From: DATGFB01 sp032160545
Lineage (GTDB): Bacteria > Actinomycetota > Actinomycetes > Mycobacteriales > Jatrophihabitantaceae
Assembly: GCA_032160545.1 (NCBI GenBank)
Contig: JAVHVN010000205.1
Span: 1 to 55,629, forward strand
Length of the DNA: 55,629 nt
Direction: 5' to 3'
In this document: positions 41,522 through 51,148 of the stretch, one piece after another
Numbering within the stretch: the first letter of the stretch is position 1
How the letters are laid out: each line of letters starts with the position of its first letter
The notes under the pieces: model-generated
Database searches by the model: none
What the model was told of the DNA's origin: nothing
The model's input: only the letters and a program-made list of their open reading frames with translations
Made by a program: the position numbers and the translations under genes

Positions 41522-41860
41522 TCAGTAGCCGGCCACCTGCGCGCGGCGCTTGACCTCGGTGCCGCGGTTCTCGCGCAGCGCGTCGATCGGAGCGCCCGGC
41601 AGCGAGTCGTCCGCGCGGAACAGCCAGTCGACGATCTCGTCGTCGGCGTACCGCGCGTCGCGCAACTGCGTGATCACCGAGGGCAGCGCCTTGACCACCG
41701 CACCGTCCTGCACGAACGCGGCAGGTACGCAGCGCACGTTGGCGTCGTTGCGGACACCAACCAGCAGCCCGTCGCGAAGCAACTGGTGCACCTTGGTCAC
41801 CGGCATGCCGAGCGCCTCCGCGGTCTCGGGAACGGTCAGCATCTCGTCGCGCGTATCCAC
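41522..41860 (-). CDS. Rv2175c-like DNA-binding protein
   Basis: A 112-aa protein with a winged or excisionase-like helix-turn-helix (LTVPETAEALGMPVTKVHQLLRDGLL) and a C-terminal helical domain with ADDEIVDWLFRADDSLPG. Close to M. tuberculosis Rv2175c, a DNA-binding substrate of kinase PknL coded next to it. An acidic-flanked N-terminal Thr (MDTRDEMLT) could be the phosphosite. GTG 41860 is preceded by TAGGCT with a 7-nt gap, so leaderless. It heads the crtYc-crtYd unit. Confidence 0.9.
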   Translation of the reverse strand: MDTRDEMLTVPETAEALGMPVTKVHQLLRDGLLVGVRNDANVRCVPAAFVQDGAVVKALPSVITQLRDARYADDEIVDWLFRADDSLPGAPIDALRENRGTEVKRRAQVAGY

Positions 41861-41867
41861 GGCGACC

Positions 41868-41873
41868 AGCCTA
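41868..41873 (-). promoter_or_regulatory. -10 element for Rv2175c-like gene
   Basis: TAGGCT on the minus strand 7 nt before GTG 41860. It includes the TAG stop codon of the upstream methyltransferase gene. Confidence 0.6.
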
Positions 41874-42665
41874 AGCGGCGCCTCGGTGGGCGAGGACGGT
41901 GTGGGTCACGTACGGGGCCTCGACGACCCCTCCGGTGCGGTCAATCGCCGCGCCGACTGCGGCGACGAGCGCCGCGCGATGCTCCGGATCGAGCAACACG
42001 TGGTCGCTCTGCGTCTGGATCAGGGCCACCCACTCGTCGCGGGTGTATCTGCGCTGCCACGCATACTCACGGTCCTCAACGGTGGTGAACAGGCCGGTGG
42101 TACGCAGGTCGGCGGCGTACGGCGGATCGGCGCCACGGTCGCGTTCGACGACCGGCCGGAGCAATGCGGGGGCGTGCGTCCGGTACACCTCGCTCAGCGC
42201 GGCCTGGATGTCACCGCCGAGCCGGGCGACGTTCCAGAACAGAGCGAGCGTCCCGCTCGGCCGCAGCACTCGGGCGACCTTGGGCACCCCGACCACGGGG
42301 TCGATCCAGTGCCAGGCCTGGCCGCTCACGGCGAGATCGAACTGCCGACCCGCATCGTCCCACTGCTCGAACGACGAGACCTCGACCGGGATGCCGTGAG
42401 CGCGCGCGACCTGGGCCATCTTGGCGTCGAGCTCGACGCCGAGCACGGGAATGCCGCGGGCGGCGAGCAGGCGGGCCGCCTTGCCGGTGCCGCAGCCGAT
42501 GTCGAGCGCGTCCGCAGGCGCCAGGGCAGCGAGATCGTCGATCAGTGCCTCGGGGTACGACGGCCGTGCCCGGTCGTACTCGACGGCGACGTCACCGAAC
42601 GACTCGGCGCGCTCGCGGTTGGCATGCAGGCGCAGCGGCTCCGGCGACGACCACGTTTGTGACAC
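41871..42665 (-). CDS. class I SAM-dependent methyltransferase
   Basis: A 264-aa methyltransferase with FGDVAVEYDRARPSYPEALI, SAM loop LDIGCGTGKAARLLA (about 54-68), VLGVELDAKM, AVSGQAWHWIDP and VARVLRPSGTLALFWN, the pattern of the Methyltransf_11 group that includes small-molecule and trans-aconitate-like enzymes. Substrate unknown. GTG 42665 starts 12 nt after the upstream gene's stop, so these two probably form an operon. Confidence 0.9.
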   Translation of the reverse strand: MSQTWSSPEPLRLHANRERAESFGDVAVEYDRARPSYPEALIDDLAALAPADALDIGCGTGKAARLLAARGIPVLGVELDAKMAQVARAHGIPVEVSSFEQWDDAGRQFDLAVSGQAWHWIDPVVGVPKVARVLRPSGTLALFWNVARLGGDIQAALSEVYRTHAPALLRPVVERDRGADPPYAADLRTTGLFTTVEDREYAWQRRYTRDEWVALIQTQSDHVLLDPEHRAALVAAVGAAIDRTGGVVEAPYVTHTVLAHRGAA

Positions 42666-42677
42666 GGCTCGATCTTC

Positions 42678-43544
42678 TCAGCCGCCGACGCGCCAGATCT
42701 CGTCGGGCGGTGCCGGCGAGCGCATCGGGTCGGTGTCGGTCAGCGGTGCGGCCGACCCGACCCAGGACCGGAAGCCGGTCCCGGCGACGACGCGCCGCGG
42801 GAACATCGCACGCGCTGCCGCGGCCGAGACGGCAGCGACCGGAAGCCCCGCTCGGGCGGCGGCGATGACGATGTTGCCGAACCGGCGGCGCTTGAGCACC
42901 GCGGGATCCGCGAGCGCGAGCGCGTCGGGCAGCGCGCGGGTGACGGCCGCGCCCAGCCGGCGGCTGAACGTCCCGGGCGGGCCGTCCGCGACGTTCGCGA
43001 GCAGCACCCCGTCGGGCCGCAGCACCCGCGCGGCGTCGGCGAAGAACTCCATGGCAGTCAGCTCCGCCGGCACCCGGCCGCCGAGGAAGGCGTCGAGCAC
43101 GAGGACGTCCGCACTCGCGTCCGCGAGCGCGGACACCCCCTCGCGGCCCCCGAGCGGGCGGATGCGGATACGGGCGCCCCGGTCGAACGGCAGCCGCTCG
43201 CGCACCAGGGCAGTCAGCGCGGCGTCCGGTTCGAGCACGATCTGTGCGGACCCGGGCCTGGTGGCCGCGACATACCGGGCGAAGGTGCACGCCCCGCCTC
43301 CGACGTGGGTCACCGCCAGCGGACCCTCGGGCAGCGCGCCAAGGATGTCGGCGAAGCCCTGGACATACTCGAAGTCCAGGTAGGTCGGGTCGTCCAGGTC
43401 GACATACGACTGGCGGATGCGATCCAACAGCAGCAGCCACCCGCCGGGACGGTCTGCGTCGGCGAGCAGCTCCGCCGCACCGCCGGAAAAGGGCGCGGGC
43501 GGCCCGGATCCGGCCGACGTGACGGGTTCCTCAGCGCTGCTCAC
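42678..43544 (-). CDS. spermidine synthase-like protein
   Basis: A 288-aa Rossmann-fold protein with the aminopropyltransferase layout: RQSYVDLDDPTYLDFEYVQ, AVTHVGGGACTFARYVAA in place of the usual GGG-G loop, IVLEPDAAL, ADVLVLDAFLGGRVP and an extended C-terminal half. Actinobacterial proteins of this type are often fused or called spermine/spermidine synthase domain proteins; polyamine synthesis is unproven. GTG 43544 has TAGATT 7 nt upstream and is likely leaderless. Divergent from the kinase gene. Confidence 0.83.
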   Translation of the reverse strand: MSSAEEPVTSAGSGPPAPFSGGAAELLADADRPGGWLLLLDRIRQSYVDLDDPTYLDFEYVQGFADILGALPEGPLAVTHVGGGACTFARYVAATRPGSAQIVLEPDAALTALVRERLPFDRGARIRIRPLGGREGVSALADASADVLVLDAFLGGRVPAELTAMEFFADAARVLRPDGVLLANVADGPPGTFSRRLGAAVTRALPDALALADPAVLKRRRFGNIVIAAARAGLPVAAVSAAAARAMFPRRVVAGTGFRSWVGSAAPLTDTDPMRSPAPPDEIWRVGG

Positions 43545-43551
43545 CAGCCCC

Positions 43552-43557
43552 AATCTA
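43552..43557 (-). promoter_or_regulatory. -10 element for spermidine synthase-like gene
   Basis: TAGATT on the minus strand 7 nt before GTG 43544. Confidence 0.6.
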
Positions 43558-43615
43558 GGCGGGATCAGGGCGGGCACCGCTCGGTGCGGCGCACCGGCCG
43601 GGGCGCATGCAACCG

Positions 43616-43621
43616 TAGAAT
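43616..43621 (+). promoter_or_regulatory. -10 element for the kinase gene
   Basis: TAGAAT, 7 nt before GTG 43629; leaderless type. Confidence 0.65.
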
Positions 43622-43628
43622 CGCCCGC

Positions 43629-45611
43629 GTGCACACGGCCACGGCGGATCCGCTCGTCGGCCGCACGCTCGAAGGCCGGTACCGCATCCTCGATCGCATC
43701 GCGCGGGGCGGGATGTCCACCGTGTACTCGGCCGTCGACGAGCGGCTCGACCGCTACGTCGCCGTCAAGGTCATGTCGGCGGCGCTGTCAGCCGACCCCG
43801 CGTTCATCGACCGCTTCGCGCGCGAGGCCCGCGCTGCGGCGCGGCTGAGCCACCTCAACGCCGTCTCGGTCTACGACCAGGGAATCGACTCGAGCAGCGG
43901 CGACCGGCACGTCTTCCTGGTGATGGAGCTGGTCGAGGGACGCACGCTGCGGGAGCTGCTGCGCGAGCGCGGCAAGCTCGACCCGGCCGAGGCGATCTCG
44001 ATCATGGAGCCGGTGCTCAGCGCCCTTGCCGTCGCTCACCGGGCCGGGCTGGTGCACCGGGACGTCAAGCCCGAGAACATCCTGCTGTCCGACGAGGGCA
44101 TCGTGAAGGTCGCCGACTTCGGGCTCGCCCGGGCGGTCGAGACCGACGCGGCCTCCACCCGCACCGGCCTGATGATGGGCACGGTCGCGTACTGCGCCCC
44201 CGAACAGATCAGCAAGGGCGTCGCCGACCAGCGCTCGGACGTGTACGCGGCCGGGGTCGTCCTGTTCGAGCTGCTCACCGGCTCGCCGCCGTTTCGCGGT
44301 GAGTCCGCGATGAATGTCGCGTACCAGCACGTGCACAGCCGGGTCCCGGCACCGTCGTCACGGGTGAAGGGCATCCCGTCCGAGATCGACGAGCTCGTGG
44401 TTGCCGCCACCGACAGCGATCCCACCGGCCGTCCGGACGACGCAGGCGCCATGCTCGCCGAGCTCGCGGACGTGCGCAGCGAGCTCGCACTCCCGGTCGT
44501 TGCGGTTCCACCCCGCCCGCGCACGTCCGTCCCGCGTCGACCGGTTGCCGCCGCGGACGGAGCGACCACCGAGGTCGTGCGCGAGGCGGGTCGCCACGAC
44601 ACCTCGGTCGTGCCCGGCCATACGACGCCGCCGCCGCCGCCGCGTGACACGCATCCGTCCTACCCCCCGCCGGTGGTCACCCCGCCGTCGAAGCGCAGGC
44701 AGCTGTCGGCGTCCGCACGCAAGCGCCGCCGGGCCCTGCTGATCTTGCTGATCGTCGCCCTCCTCGGTCTCGTCGCCGGGTACACCGGCTGGTGGTTCGC
44801 GGCAGGGCGCTATGCGCGCGTCCCGGACCTAGGGGGGAGCTCGCAGGCCGCCGCCACGACGAAGCTGAAAGACGCCGGGTACAAGGTGGCGCCTGCCGTC
44901 GACCGCGAGTTCAGCGAGACCGTCCACAGCGGTGCGGTCATCGGCACCCATCCGGGCAGCGGCAGCCGTGTCGCGAAGGGCCGCAGCATCACCCTGGTGC
45001 TCTCGAAGGGCCCGGAGCGGTTCAAGCTGCCCGACGTCAAGGGCGGCACCGAGGCGGCCGCGCGGCAGACGCTCGCCGGCATCCCGGTGCAGGTGGCGCC
45101 GGTGGCCGCGACGAAGCCCAGCGACACCATGCCCGAGGGCAAGGTGATCGGCACCGACCCACCGGCAGCAACGCTCGCGAAGCGCAATCAAGTCGTCACG
45201 ATCATCGTGTCGAGCGGACCACCGATCATCGCGATTCCCAAGATCGACCCCGGCACGCCGGTCGCCGACGCCGTCCAGACCCTGCAGCAGGCCGGCTTCA
45301 AGACACAGACCATCGATGCCTTGGACGACACGATCGCGAAGGGCGGCGTGGTGTCCATCGACCCCACCGGCAGCGCGCGCAAGTTCAGCACGGTGACGAT
45401 CACTGTGTCGCAGGGCCCGCACCAGGTGCAGATCCCGGACATCGCGACACTGACCCCGGTCGGCACCGCACAGAAGCAACTCGAGCAGCTCGGCCTCAAG
45501 GTCAAGATCCAGAAGGCGTTCGGTGGTCACAGCGGCTTGGTGGTGGGCATCGATCCGCCGGCGGGCACCACGGTCGACGTCGGCTCGACCGTCACCCTCT
45601 CCATCATCTGA
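43629..45611 (+). CDS. PASTA-domain Ser/Thr protein kinase
   Basis: A 660-aa membrane kinase. The cytoplasmic kinase domain (about 18-285) has ARGGMSTVY glycine loop, AVKVM with Lys47, HRDVKPEN (143-150, catalytic Asp145), DFG at 163-165 and Thr177/Thr179 in the activation loop. A Pro-rich linker, one membrane helix (about 369-391) and four external PASTA repeats (about 397-660) follow; PASTA repeats bind muropeptides or lipid II. The position near the Rv2175c-like gene and aroG equals that of M. tuberculosis pknL, but PknL lacks PASTA repeats. GTG 43629 is chosen for its TAGAAT element 7 nt upstream. Its stop is 1 nt before the next gene. Confidence 0.95.
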   Translation: MHTATADPLVGRTLEGRYRILDRIARGGMSTVYSAVDERLDRYVAVKVMSAALSADPAFIDRFAREARAAARLSHLNAVSVYDQGIDSSSGDRHVFLVMELVEGRTLRELLRERGKLDPAEAISIMEPVLSALAVAHRAGLVHRDVKPENILLSDEGIVKVADFGLARAVETDAASTRTGLMMGTVAYCAPEQISKGVADQRSDVYAAGVVLFELLTGSPPFRGESAMNVAYQHVHSRVPAPSSRVKGIPSEIDELVVAATDSDPTGRPDDAGAMLAELADVRSELALPVVAVPPRPRTSVPRRPVAAADGATTEVVREAGRHDTSVVPGHTTPPPPPRDTHPSYPPPVVTPPSKRRQLSASARKRRRALLILLIVALLGLVAGYTGWWFAAGRYARVPDLGGSSQAAATTKLKDAGYKVAPAVDREFSETVHSGAVIGTHPGSGSRVAKGRSITLVLSKGPERFKLPDVKGGTEAAARQTLAGIPVQVAPVAATKPSDTMPEGKVIGTDPPAATLAKRNQVVTIIVSSGPPIIAIPKIDPGTPVADAVQTLQQAGFKTQTIDALDDTIAKGGVVSIDPTGSARKFSTVTITVSQGPHQVQIPDIATLTPVGTAQKQLEQLGLKVKIQKAFGGHSGLVVGIDPPAGTTVDVGSTVTLSII

Positions 45612-45612
45612 C

Positions 45613-46464
45613 GTGCCACCGGCGCGCCGGAGCCTGATCGGCTCCCATCTGTCGGTGGCCGGCGGCCTGGCCCGCTGCCTGCCGCGCGTCGACCGGGTGG
45701 GCGCCGAGGTGGTGCAGCTGTTCGTCGCCAACCCGCGCGCCTGGGCGCCACCCCCGCTGGACGCCGCGGCGGACGAGCAGTTCCGGCTTTCGTGCGAGGG
45801 ACGCCCCGTGCCCGTGTTCGTGCACGCGCCGTATCTGATCAACTTCGGCTCGCCGACGGAACAGACCCTGGCGCGCTCCGCCGAGGCCCTCGAGTTCTCG
45901 CTGCGCCGAGGTGCCGCGATCGGGGCGAAGGGCGTCGTGATGCACGCCGGCTCGGCCGTGCTCGGCATCGCACGGGACGCCGCTCTGCGGCAGGTCCGTG
46001 CCCAGGTGCTGCGCGTGCTCGACACGGTCGGCGACGGGCCGCGCGTCTTGATCGAGCCCACGGCCGGGGGCGGCAACGCCCTGGCCTCGGACGCGGCTTC
46101 GCTCGGTGCGTACCTGGACGTCCTGGGCCGTGACGAGCGCATCGGGGTCTGCCTCGACACCTGTCACCTGCATGCCGCCGGGCACGACCTGTCGACCGAG
46201 CAATCCTTCGGCGCCGCACTGCGCGCCTTCGGCCGGGCTGCCGGAGATGGCGCCATCGGCCTGGTGCACGTCAACGACAGCCGCGATCCCGCCGGGTCGA
46301 AGCGCGACCGGCACGCCGCGATCGGGGCCGGGACGATCGGGCGGGAGCCGTTCGCGGCGCTGTTCAGCTCACCGGTCACGCGAGGGGTCCCGCTTGTCGT
46401 CGAGAGTACCGACGAGGACCACGCCGCCGACATCTGCGCGTTGAAGCAGCTGCGCGGCGACTGA
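45613..46464 (+). CDS. nfo: endonuclease IV (AP endonuclease)
   Basis: Cuts DNA at abasic sites; zinc-dependent TIM barrel. The 283-aa product shows IGSHLSVAGGL, VQLFVANPRAW, FVHAPYLINFGSP, VVMHAGS, VLIEPTAGGG, GVCLDTCHLHAAGHDL, LVHVNDSRDPAGSKRDRHAAIG and a terminal VVESTDED, which hold the metal His/Glu/Asp ligands. GTG 45613 is one nt after the kinase stop (TGACGTG), so the two are co-translated. Confidence 0.95.
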   Translation: MPPARRSLIGSHLSVAGGLARCLPRVDRVGAEVVQLFVANPRAWAPPPLDAAADEQFRLSCEGRPVPVFVHAPYLINFGSPTEQTLARSAEALEFSLRRGAAIGAKGVVMHAGSAVLGIARDAALRQVRAQVLRVLDTVGDGPRVLIEPTAGGGNALASDAASLGAYLDVLGRDERIGVCLDTCHLHAAGHDLSTEQSFGAALRAFGRAAGDGAIGLVHVNDSRDPAGSKRDRHAAIGAGTIGREPFAALFSSPVTRGVPLVVESTDEDHAADICALKQLRGD

Positions 46465-46475
46465 CGCGCGGCACA

Positions 46476-46481
46476 TAGACT
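46476..46481 (+). promoter_or_regulatory. -10 element for the type I DAHP synthase gene
   Basis: TAGACT, 8 nt before ATG 46490; no ribosome site between. Confidence 0.5.
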
Positions 46482-46489
46482 CTGCCGCC

Positions 46490-47521
46490 ATGGTCATCGT
46501 CATGGCGCCGACCGCGGTTGACAGCGACATCGCGACCGTCGTCGCGCACATCGAGGCGCACGGCGGGCAGGCGTTCGTCAGCCGCGGCGTGACGCGCACG
46601 ATCATCGGCGTCGTCGGCAGCGAGGCGGTGCTCGAGACACTCGACGCCGACGGCCTGCCCGGGGTCGCCGAGACGATGCGGATCACCGCGCCGTACAAGC
46701 TGGTGTCGGCGCAGAACCACCCGCGGCGCACAACAGTGCGTGTCGGCGGTGTGCCGATCGGCCCGGACACGTTCACCTTCATCGCCGGTCCGTGCGCCGT
46801 CGAGACTGCGGAGCAGACGCTTGAGTCGGCGCTCATGGCCCGCCGCGCCGGGGCGACCCTGCTGCGCGGGGGTGCGTACAAGCCGCGTACGTCGCCGTAC
46901 GCCTTCCAGGGGCTCGGTCTCGACGGGCTGCGCATCCTCGCCGAGGTCCGCGACGAGGTGCAGTTGCCGATCGTCACCGAGGTGACGGACGCCGCGGATG
47001 TCGACGTCGTCGCCTCGTACGCCGACATGCTGCAGATCGGCACGCGGAACATGCAGAACTTCGGGCTGCTGCAGGCCGTCGGCGCGTCCGGCCGCCCGGT
47101 GATGCTCAAGCGCGGGCTCACCGCGACGTACGAGGAGTGGCTGATGGCCGCCGAGTACATCGCGCAGCGCGGCAACCTCGACATCGTGCTCTGCGAGCGC
47201 GGCATCCGATCCTTCGAGCCGTCGATCCGCAACATGCTCGACGTGTCGGCGGTGGCCATGGTTCAGCGCCTGTCGCACCTGCCGGTCATCGTCGACCCGT
47301 CGCACGCGGCCGGGCGGCGCGATCTCGTCGTGCCGCTGGCCCGCGCCGGCATCGCGGCCGGCGCCGACGGGGTGATGGTCGACGTGCACCCGCACCCCGA
47401 GGCGGCACTGTGCGACGGTGCCCAGGCGCTCTTCGGCGACCTGCTGGACGAACTCGCGCGGGTGGTCACCACCATCCCGCCGCTGCTGGGCCGGACGTCC
47501 GCCGCACACCTCGCCGGCTGA
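46490..47521 (+). CDS. aroF: DAHP synthase, class I beta type
   Basis: Joins phosphoenolpyruvate and erythrose 4-phosphate, the first step of the shikimate pathway. The 343-aa product has an N-terminal ferredoxin-like domain (about 1-80; MVIVMAPTAVDSDIATVVAH) and the KDO8PS/DAHPS barrel: FIAGPCAVET, LLRGGAYKPRTSPYAFQG, LQIGTRNMQNFGLL, VMLKRGL, VIVDPSHAAGRR and DGVMVDVHPHPE. This is the type with an FL regulatory domain, as in Thermotoga. A second, unrelated DAHP synthase lies 1 kb away. Confidence 0.94.
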   Translation: MVIVMAPTAVDSDIATVVAHIEAHGGQAFVSRGVTRTIIGVVGSEAVLETLDADGLPGVAETMRITAPYKLVSAQNHPRRTTVRVGGVPIGPDTFTFIAGPCAVETAEQTLESALMARRAGATLLRGGAYKPRTSPYAFQGLGLDGLRILAEVRDEVQLPIVTEVTDAADVDVVASYADMLQIGTRNMQNFGLLQAVGASGRPVMLKRGLTATYEEWLMAAEYIAQRGNLDIVLCERGIRSFEPSIRNMLDVSAVAMVQRLSHLPVIVDPSHAAGRRDLVVPLARAGIAAGADGVMVDVHPHPEAALCDGAQALFGDLLDELARVVTTIPPLLGRTSAAHLAG

Positions 47522-47547
47522 ACCGTCGCGGCCGCGGAACCCTCCGA

Positions 47548-48557
<1,010 letters not shown>

Positions 48558-48561
<4 letters not shown>

Positions 48562-49952
48562 CGGGAGGAGTCCCGCCGACGGCGCTCGGCGACCAGCCGC
48601 TCCGCGACCCGGAAGGCCAGCTCCAGCGACTGCTCGATGTTCAGGCGCGGATCGCACGCAGTCTCGTAGCGGCGGCCGAGATCGGCGGCGGTGAGTTCAG
48701 CCGTCCCGCCGATGCATTCGGTGACGTCCTCGCCGGTCAGCTCGACGTGCAGCCCGCCGGGATGCGTGCCCAGCGCGGAGTGCACGTCGAAGAAGCCGTC
48801 GACCTCGTCGATGATGCGGTCGAGGTGGCGGGTCTTGACACCCTCGGCCGTCTCCTCGGTGTTGCCGTGCATCGGGTCGCACTGCCACACGACCAGGTGC
48901 CCGGTCGAGGTGACCTTCTCGACGATCGCCGGAAGCACGTCGCGAACCTTGCGGTTGGACATCCGGCTGATCAACGTCAGCCGTCCCGGCGCGTTGGTCG
49001 GGTCGAGGCGCTCGACGAGTTCGGCGGCGAACTCGGGCGTGGTCGTCGGGCCCAGCTTCACCCCGATGGGGTTGGCGATGCGCGAGACGAAGTCGAGGTG
49101 GGCGCCGTCCATCTGCCGGGTGCGTTCACCGACCCACACGAAGTGACCCGACAGGTCGTACGCGCGGCCCTCCTCGAGACGGGTGAGGGCGCGCTCGTAC
49201 TCGAGGATGAGCGCCTCGTGGGACGCGTACAGCTCGACGCCCTCGAGCGCTGCGTCGTGCACGCCACAGGCCCGCATGAACCTCACCGCGCGGTCGATCT
49301 CGGAGGCGAGCTTCTCGTAGCGCGACCCGGTCTCGGTGCTGCGGGCGAAAGCCGCGTTCCACGCGTGTACGCGGTCGAGCGACGCCAGTCCACCGCCCGC
49401 GTACGCGCGCATCAGGTTCAGCGTCGAGGAGGCCGTCGAGTACGCGCGGAGGATCCGCGTGGGATCCGGGCGCCGCTCGCCCACCAGCTCGTTGACCATG
49501 TCACCGCGGTAGGAGAACTGCCCGCTCGAGTCGATGTCGGACGAACGCGGCTTGGCGTACTGCCCCGCGATGCGGGCCAGCTTGACCACCGGCATCGACG
49601 CGCCGTAGGTCAGGACGACGGCCATCTGCAGCAGCACCCGGACCTTGCCGGCGATGTCGGCCTGCGAGCTCGTGGCGAACGTCTCGGCGCAGTCGCCGCC
49701 CTGCAGCAGGAACGCCTGGCCCCGGGCGACCGCCCCGAGTCGCTCGCGCAACTGGTCGACCTCGGAGGCGACGACCAGCGGTGGCATGCCCGCCAGCGTC
49801 AGCGCGACCTCACGCAGTTCGAGCGGGTCGGGCCAGGCCGGCTGCTGCGCGGCGGGGAGGGCACGCCAGGCATCAAGCCCGCTGGCGACCGAGTCGTCCG
49901 AGTCGTCCGAGTCGTCCGGGGCGGATGCGGCGGCGTCGAGCTGGGAAGTCAC
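48558..49952 (-). CDS. aroG: DAHP synthase, class II
   Basis: A 464-aa class II (plant/AroG type) enzyme of the shikimate entry step. Motifs seen are LLQGGDCAETF, GQYAKPRSSDID, YRGDMVNE, ASHEALILEYE, GVKLGPTTTPE, WQCDPMHGNTEET and THPGGLHVELTGEDVTEC, which hold the metal Cys/His/Glu ligands. The N-terminal 25 residues carry an Asp/Ser repeat. GTG 49952 has TACGCT 6 nt upstream and is likely leaderless. The M. tuberculosis orthologue (Rv2178c) is the only DAHP synthase there and binds chorismate mutase. Confidence 0.95.
49891..49917 (-). repeat. three 9-nt tandem units in aroG
   Basis: GAGTCGTCC occurs three times in a row on the plus strand (49891, 49900, 49909) and encodes the DDSDDSDDS stretch near the AroG N-terminus. 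Confidence 0.85.
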
Positions 49953-49958
49953 TCGTTT

Positions 49959-49964
49959 AGCGTA
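49959..49964 (-). promoter_or_regulatory. -10 element for aroG
   Basis: TACGCT on the minus strand, 6 nt before GTG 49952 and 11 nt after the phosphofructokinase stop codon. Confidence 0.5.
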
Positions 49965-49974
49965 CGGGCGGCTG

Positions 49975-51039
49975 TCAGCCGAAGAAGACCTCGGCCTCGG
50001 CGTAGAACTCAGGTGGCACCGTCTTGAGCGTCTCGGTCGCATCGGCGAGGGGAACCCGCTCGATGCGGGTGCCGCGCAACGCGGTCATCATGCCCCACGC
50101 GCCGTCATGGACGGCGTCGATCGCATGCACGCCGAACCGGGTCGCGAGCACCCGGTCGAACGCCGACGGCGTGCCGCCGCGCTGGATGTGACCCAGCACC
50201 GTCGTGCGCGCCTCCTTGCCGGTGGCCTTCTCGATCTCGCCGGCGAGCCACTCGCCGATACCGCCGAGCCGGACGTGCCCGAAGGCGTCGAGACCCTTGT
50301 CTACGGTCGCCTTCTCCCCGCCTCCCCCGCCGGCTACCCCCCCACTGTCCGAGGTATCCCCGATCGGCGTGGCACCCTCGGCGACGACGATGATCGGCGC
50401 GTAGTGCGACTGGAACCGGCTTTCGACGTACGCGCATACGCGCTCGAGCGAGAACGGCTGCTCGGGGATGAGGATGACGTTGGCACCACCGGCCAGGCCC
50501 GCATGCAGGGCGATCCAGCCGGCGTGCCGCCCCATCACCTCGACGATCAGCGCGCGGTGGTGCGACTCGGCGGTGGTGTGCAGCCGGTCGATCGCTTCCA
50601 TCGCGATGTTCACCGCGGTGTCGAAGCCGAACGTGTAGTCGGTGGCGTTGAGATCGTTGTCGATCGTCTTCGGCACGCCGACGACGTTCACGCCGAGGCC
50701 GTGCAACTTGGTGGCGACGCCCAGGGTGTCCTCGCCGCCGATAGCGATGAGCGCGTCGATGCCGATGTCGTGCAGGTTGCCGCGGATGCGTTCGAAACCA
50801 TCCTCGATGCTGAACGGATTCGTGCGCGACGAACCGAGGATGGTGCCGCCGCGCGGCAGGATCCCCCGCACCTCGGGAACGCCCAGGGGCATGGTCAGGT
50901 TCTCGAGCGGACCCTTCCAGCCGTCGCGGAACCCGACGAACTCGTGGCCATGCACGCCGACACCCTTGCGGACGACGGCGCGGATCACCGCGTTGAGTCC
51001 AGGACAGTCGCCACCGCCGGTCAGCACACCGATACGCAT
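49975..51039 (-). CDS. pfp: 6-phosphofructokinase, probably PPi-dependent
   Basis: Phosphorylates fructose 6-phosphate. The 354-aa product has GVLTGGGDCPGLNAVIRAVV, GGTILGSSRTNP, GGEDTLGV (101-108), PKTIDNDLNATD, MGRHAGWIALHAG, LIPEQPF, VVAEGA and GHIQRGGTPSAFDR. Residue 104 is Asp where ATP-using enzymes, for example M. tuberculosis PfkA, have Gly (GGEGT); with Lys in PKTIDND this is the pattern of pyrophosphate-dependent actinomycete enzymes. A Gly-rich loop (SGGVAGGGGGEK) is inserted in the C-terminal half. ATG 51039 has TAGGGT 7 nt upstream. Confidence 0.92.
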   Translation of the reverse strand: MRIGVLTGGGDCPGLNAVIRAVVRKGVGVHGHEFVGFRDGWKGPLENLTMPLGVPEVRGILPRGGTILGSSRTNPFSIEDGFERIRGNLHDIGIDALIAIGGEDTLGVATKLHGLGVNVVGVPKTIDNDLNATDYTFGFDTAVNIAMEAIDRLHTTAESHHRALIVEVMGRHAGWIALHAGLAGGANVILIPEQPFSLERVCAYVESRFQSHYAPIIVVAEGATPIGDTSDSGGVAGGGGGEKATVDKGLDAFGHVRLGGIGEWLAGEIEKATGKEARTTVLGHIQRGGTPSAFDRVLATRFGVHAIDAVHDGAWGMMTALRGTRIERVPLADATETLKTVPPEFYAEAEVFFG

Positions 51040-51046
51040 GCGGAGC

Positions 51047-51052
51047 ACCCTA
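51047..51052 (-). promoter_or_regulatory. -10 element for pfp
   Basis: TAGGGT on the minus strand 7 nt before ATG 51039; leaderless type. Confidence 0.6.
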
Positions 51053-51148
51053 TCCAGCTAGGTGTCGACGTCGGGGGCACGGTGCCCTGCGCGTGTTGAC
51101 CGAGCCTGGATGCGTCAGGTCGGGTCGCCGAAGTCCGTCCAGAAGGGT

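Noticed and set aside
43629..45611. Naming the kinase pknL
   Set aside because: Position agrees, but the four PASTA repeats and length do not match PknL; the name is withheld.
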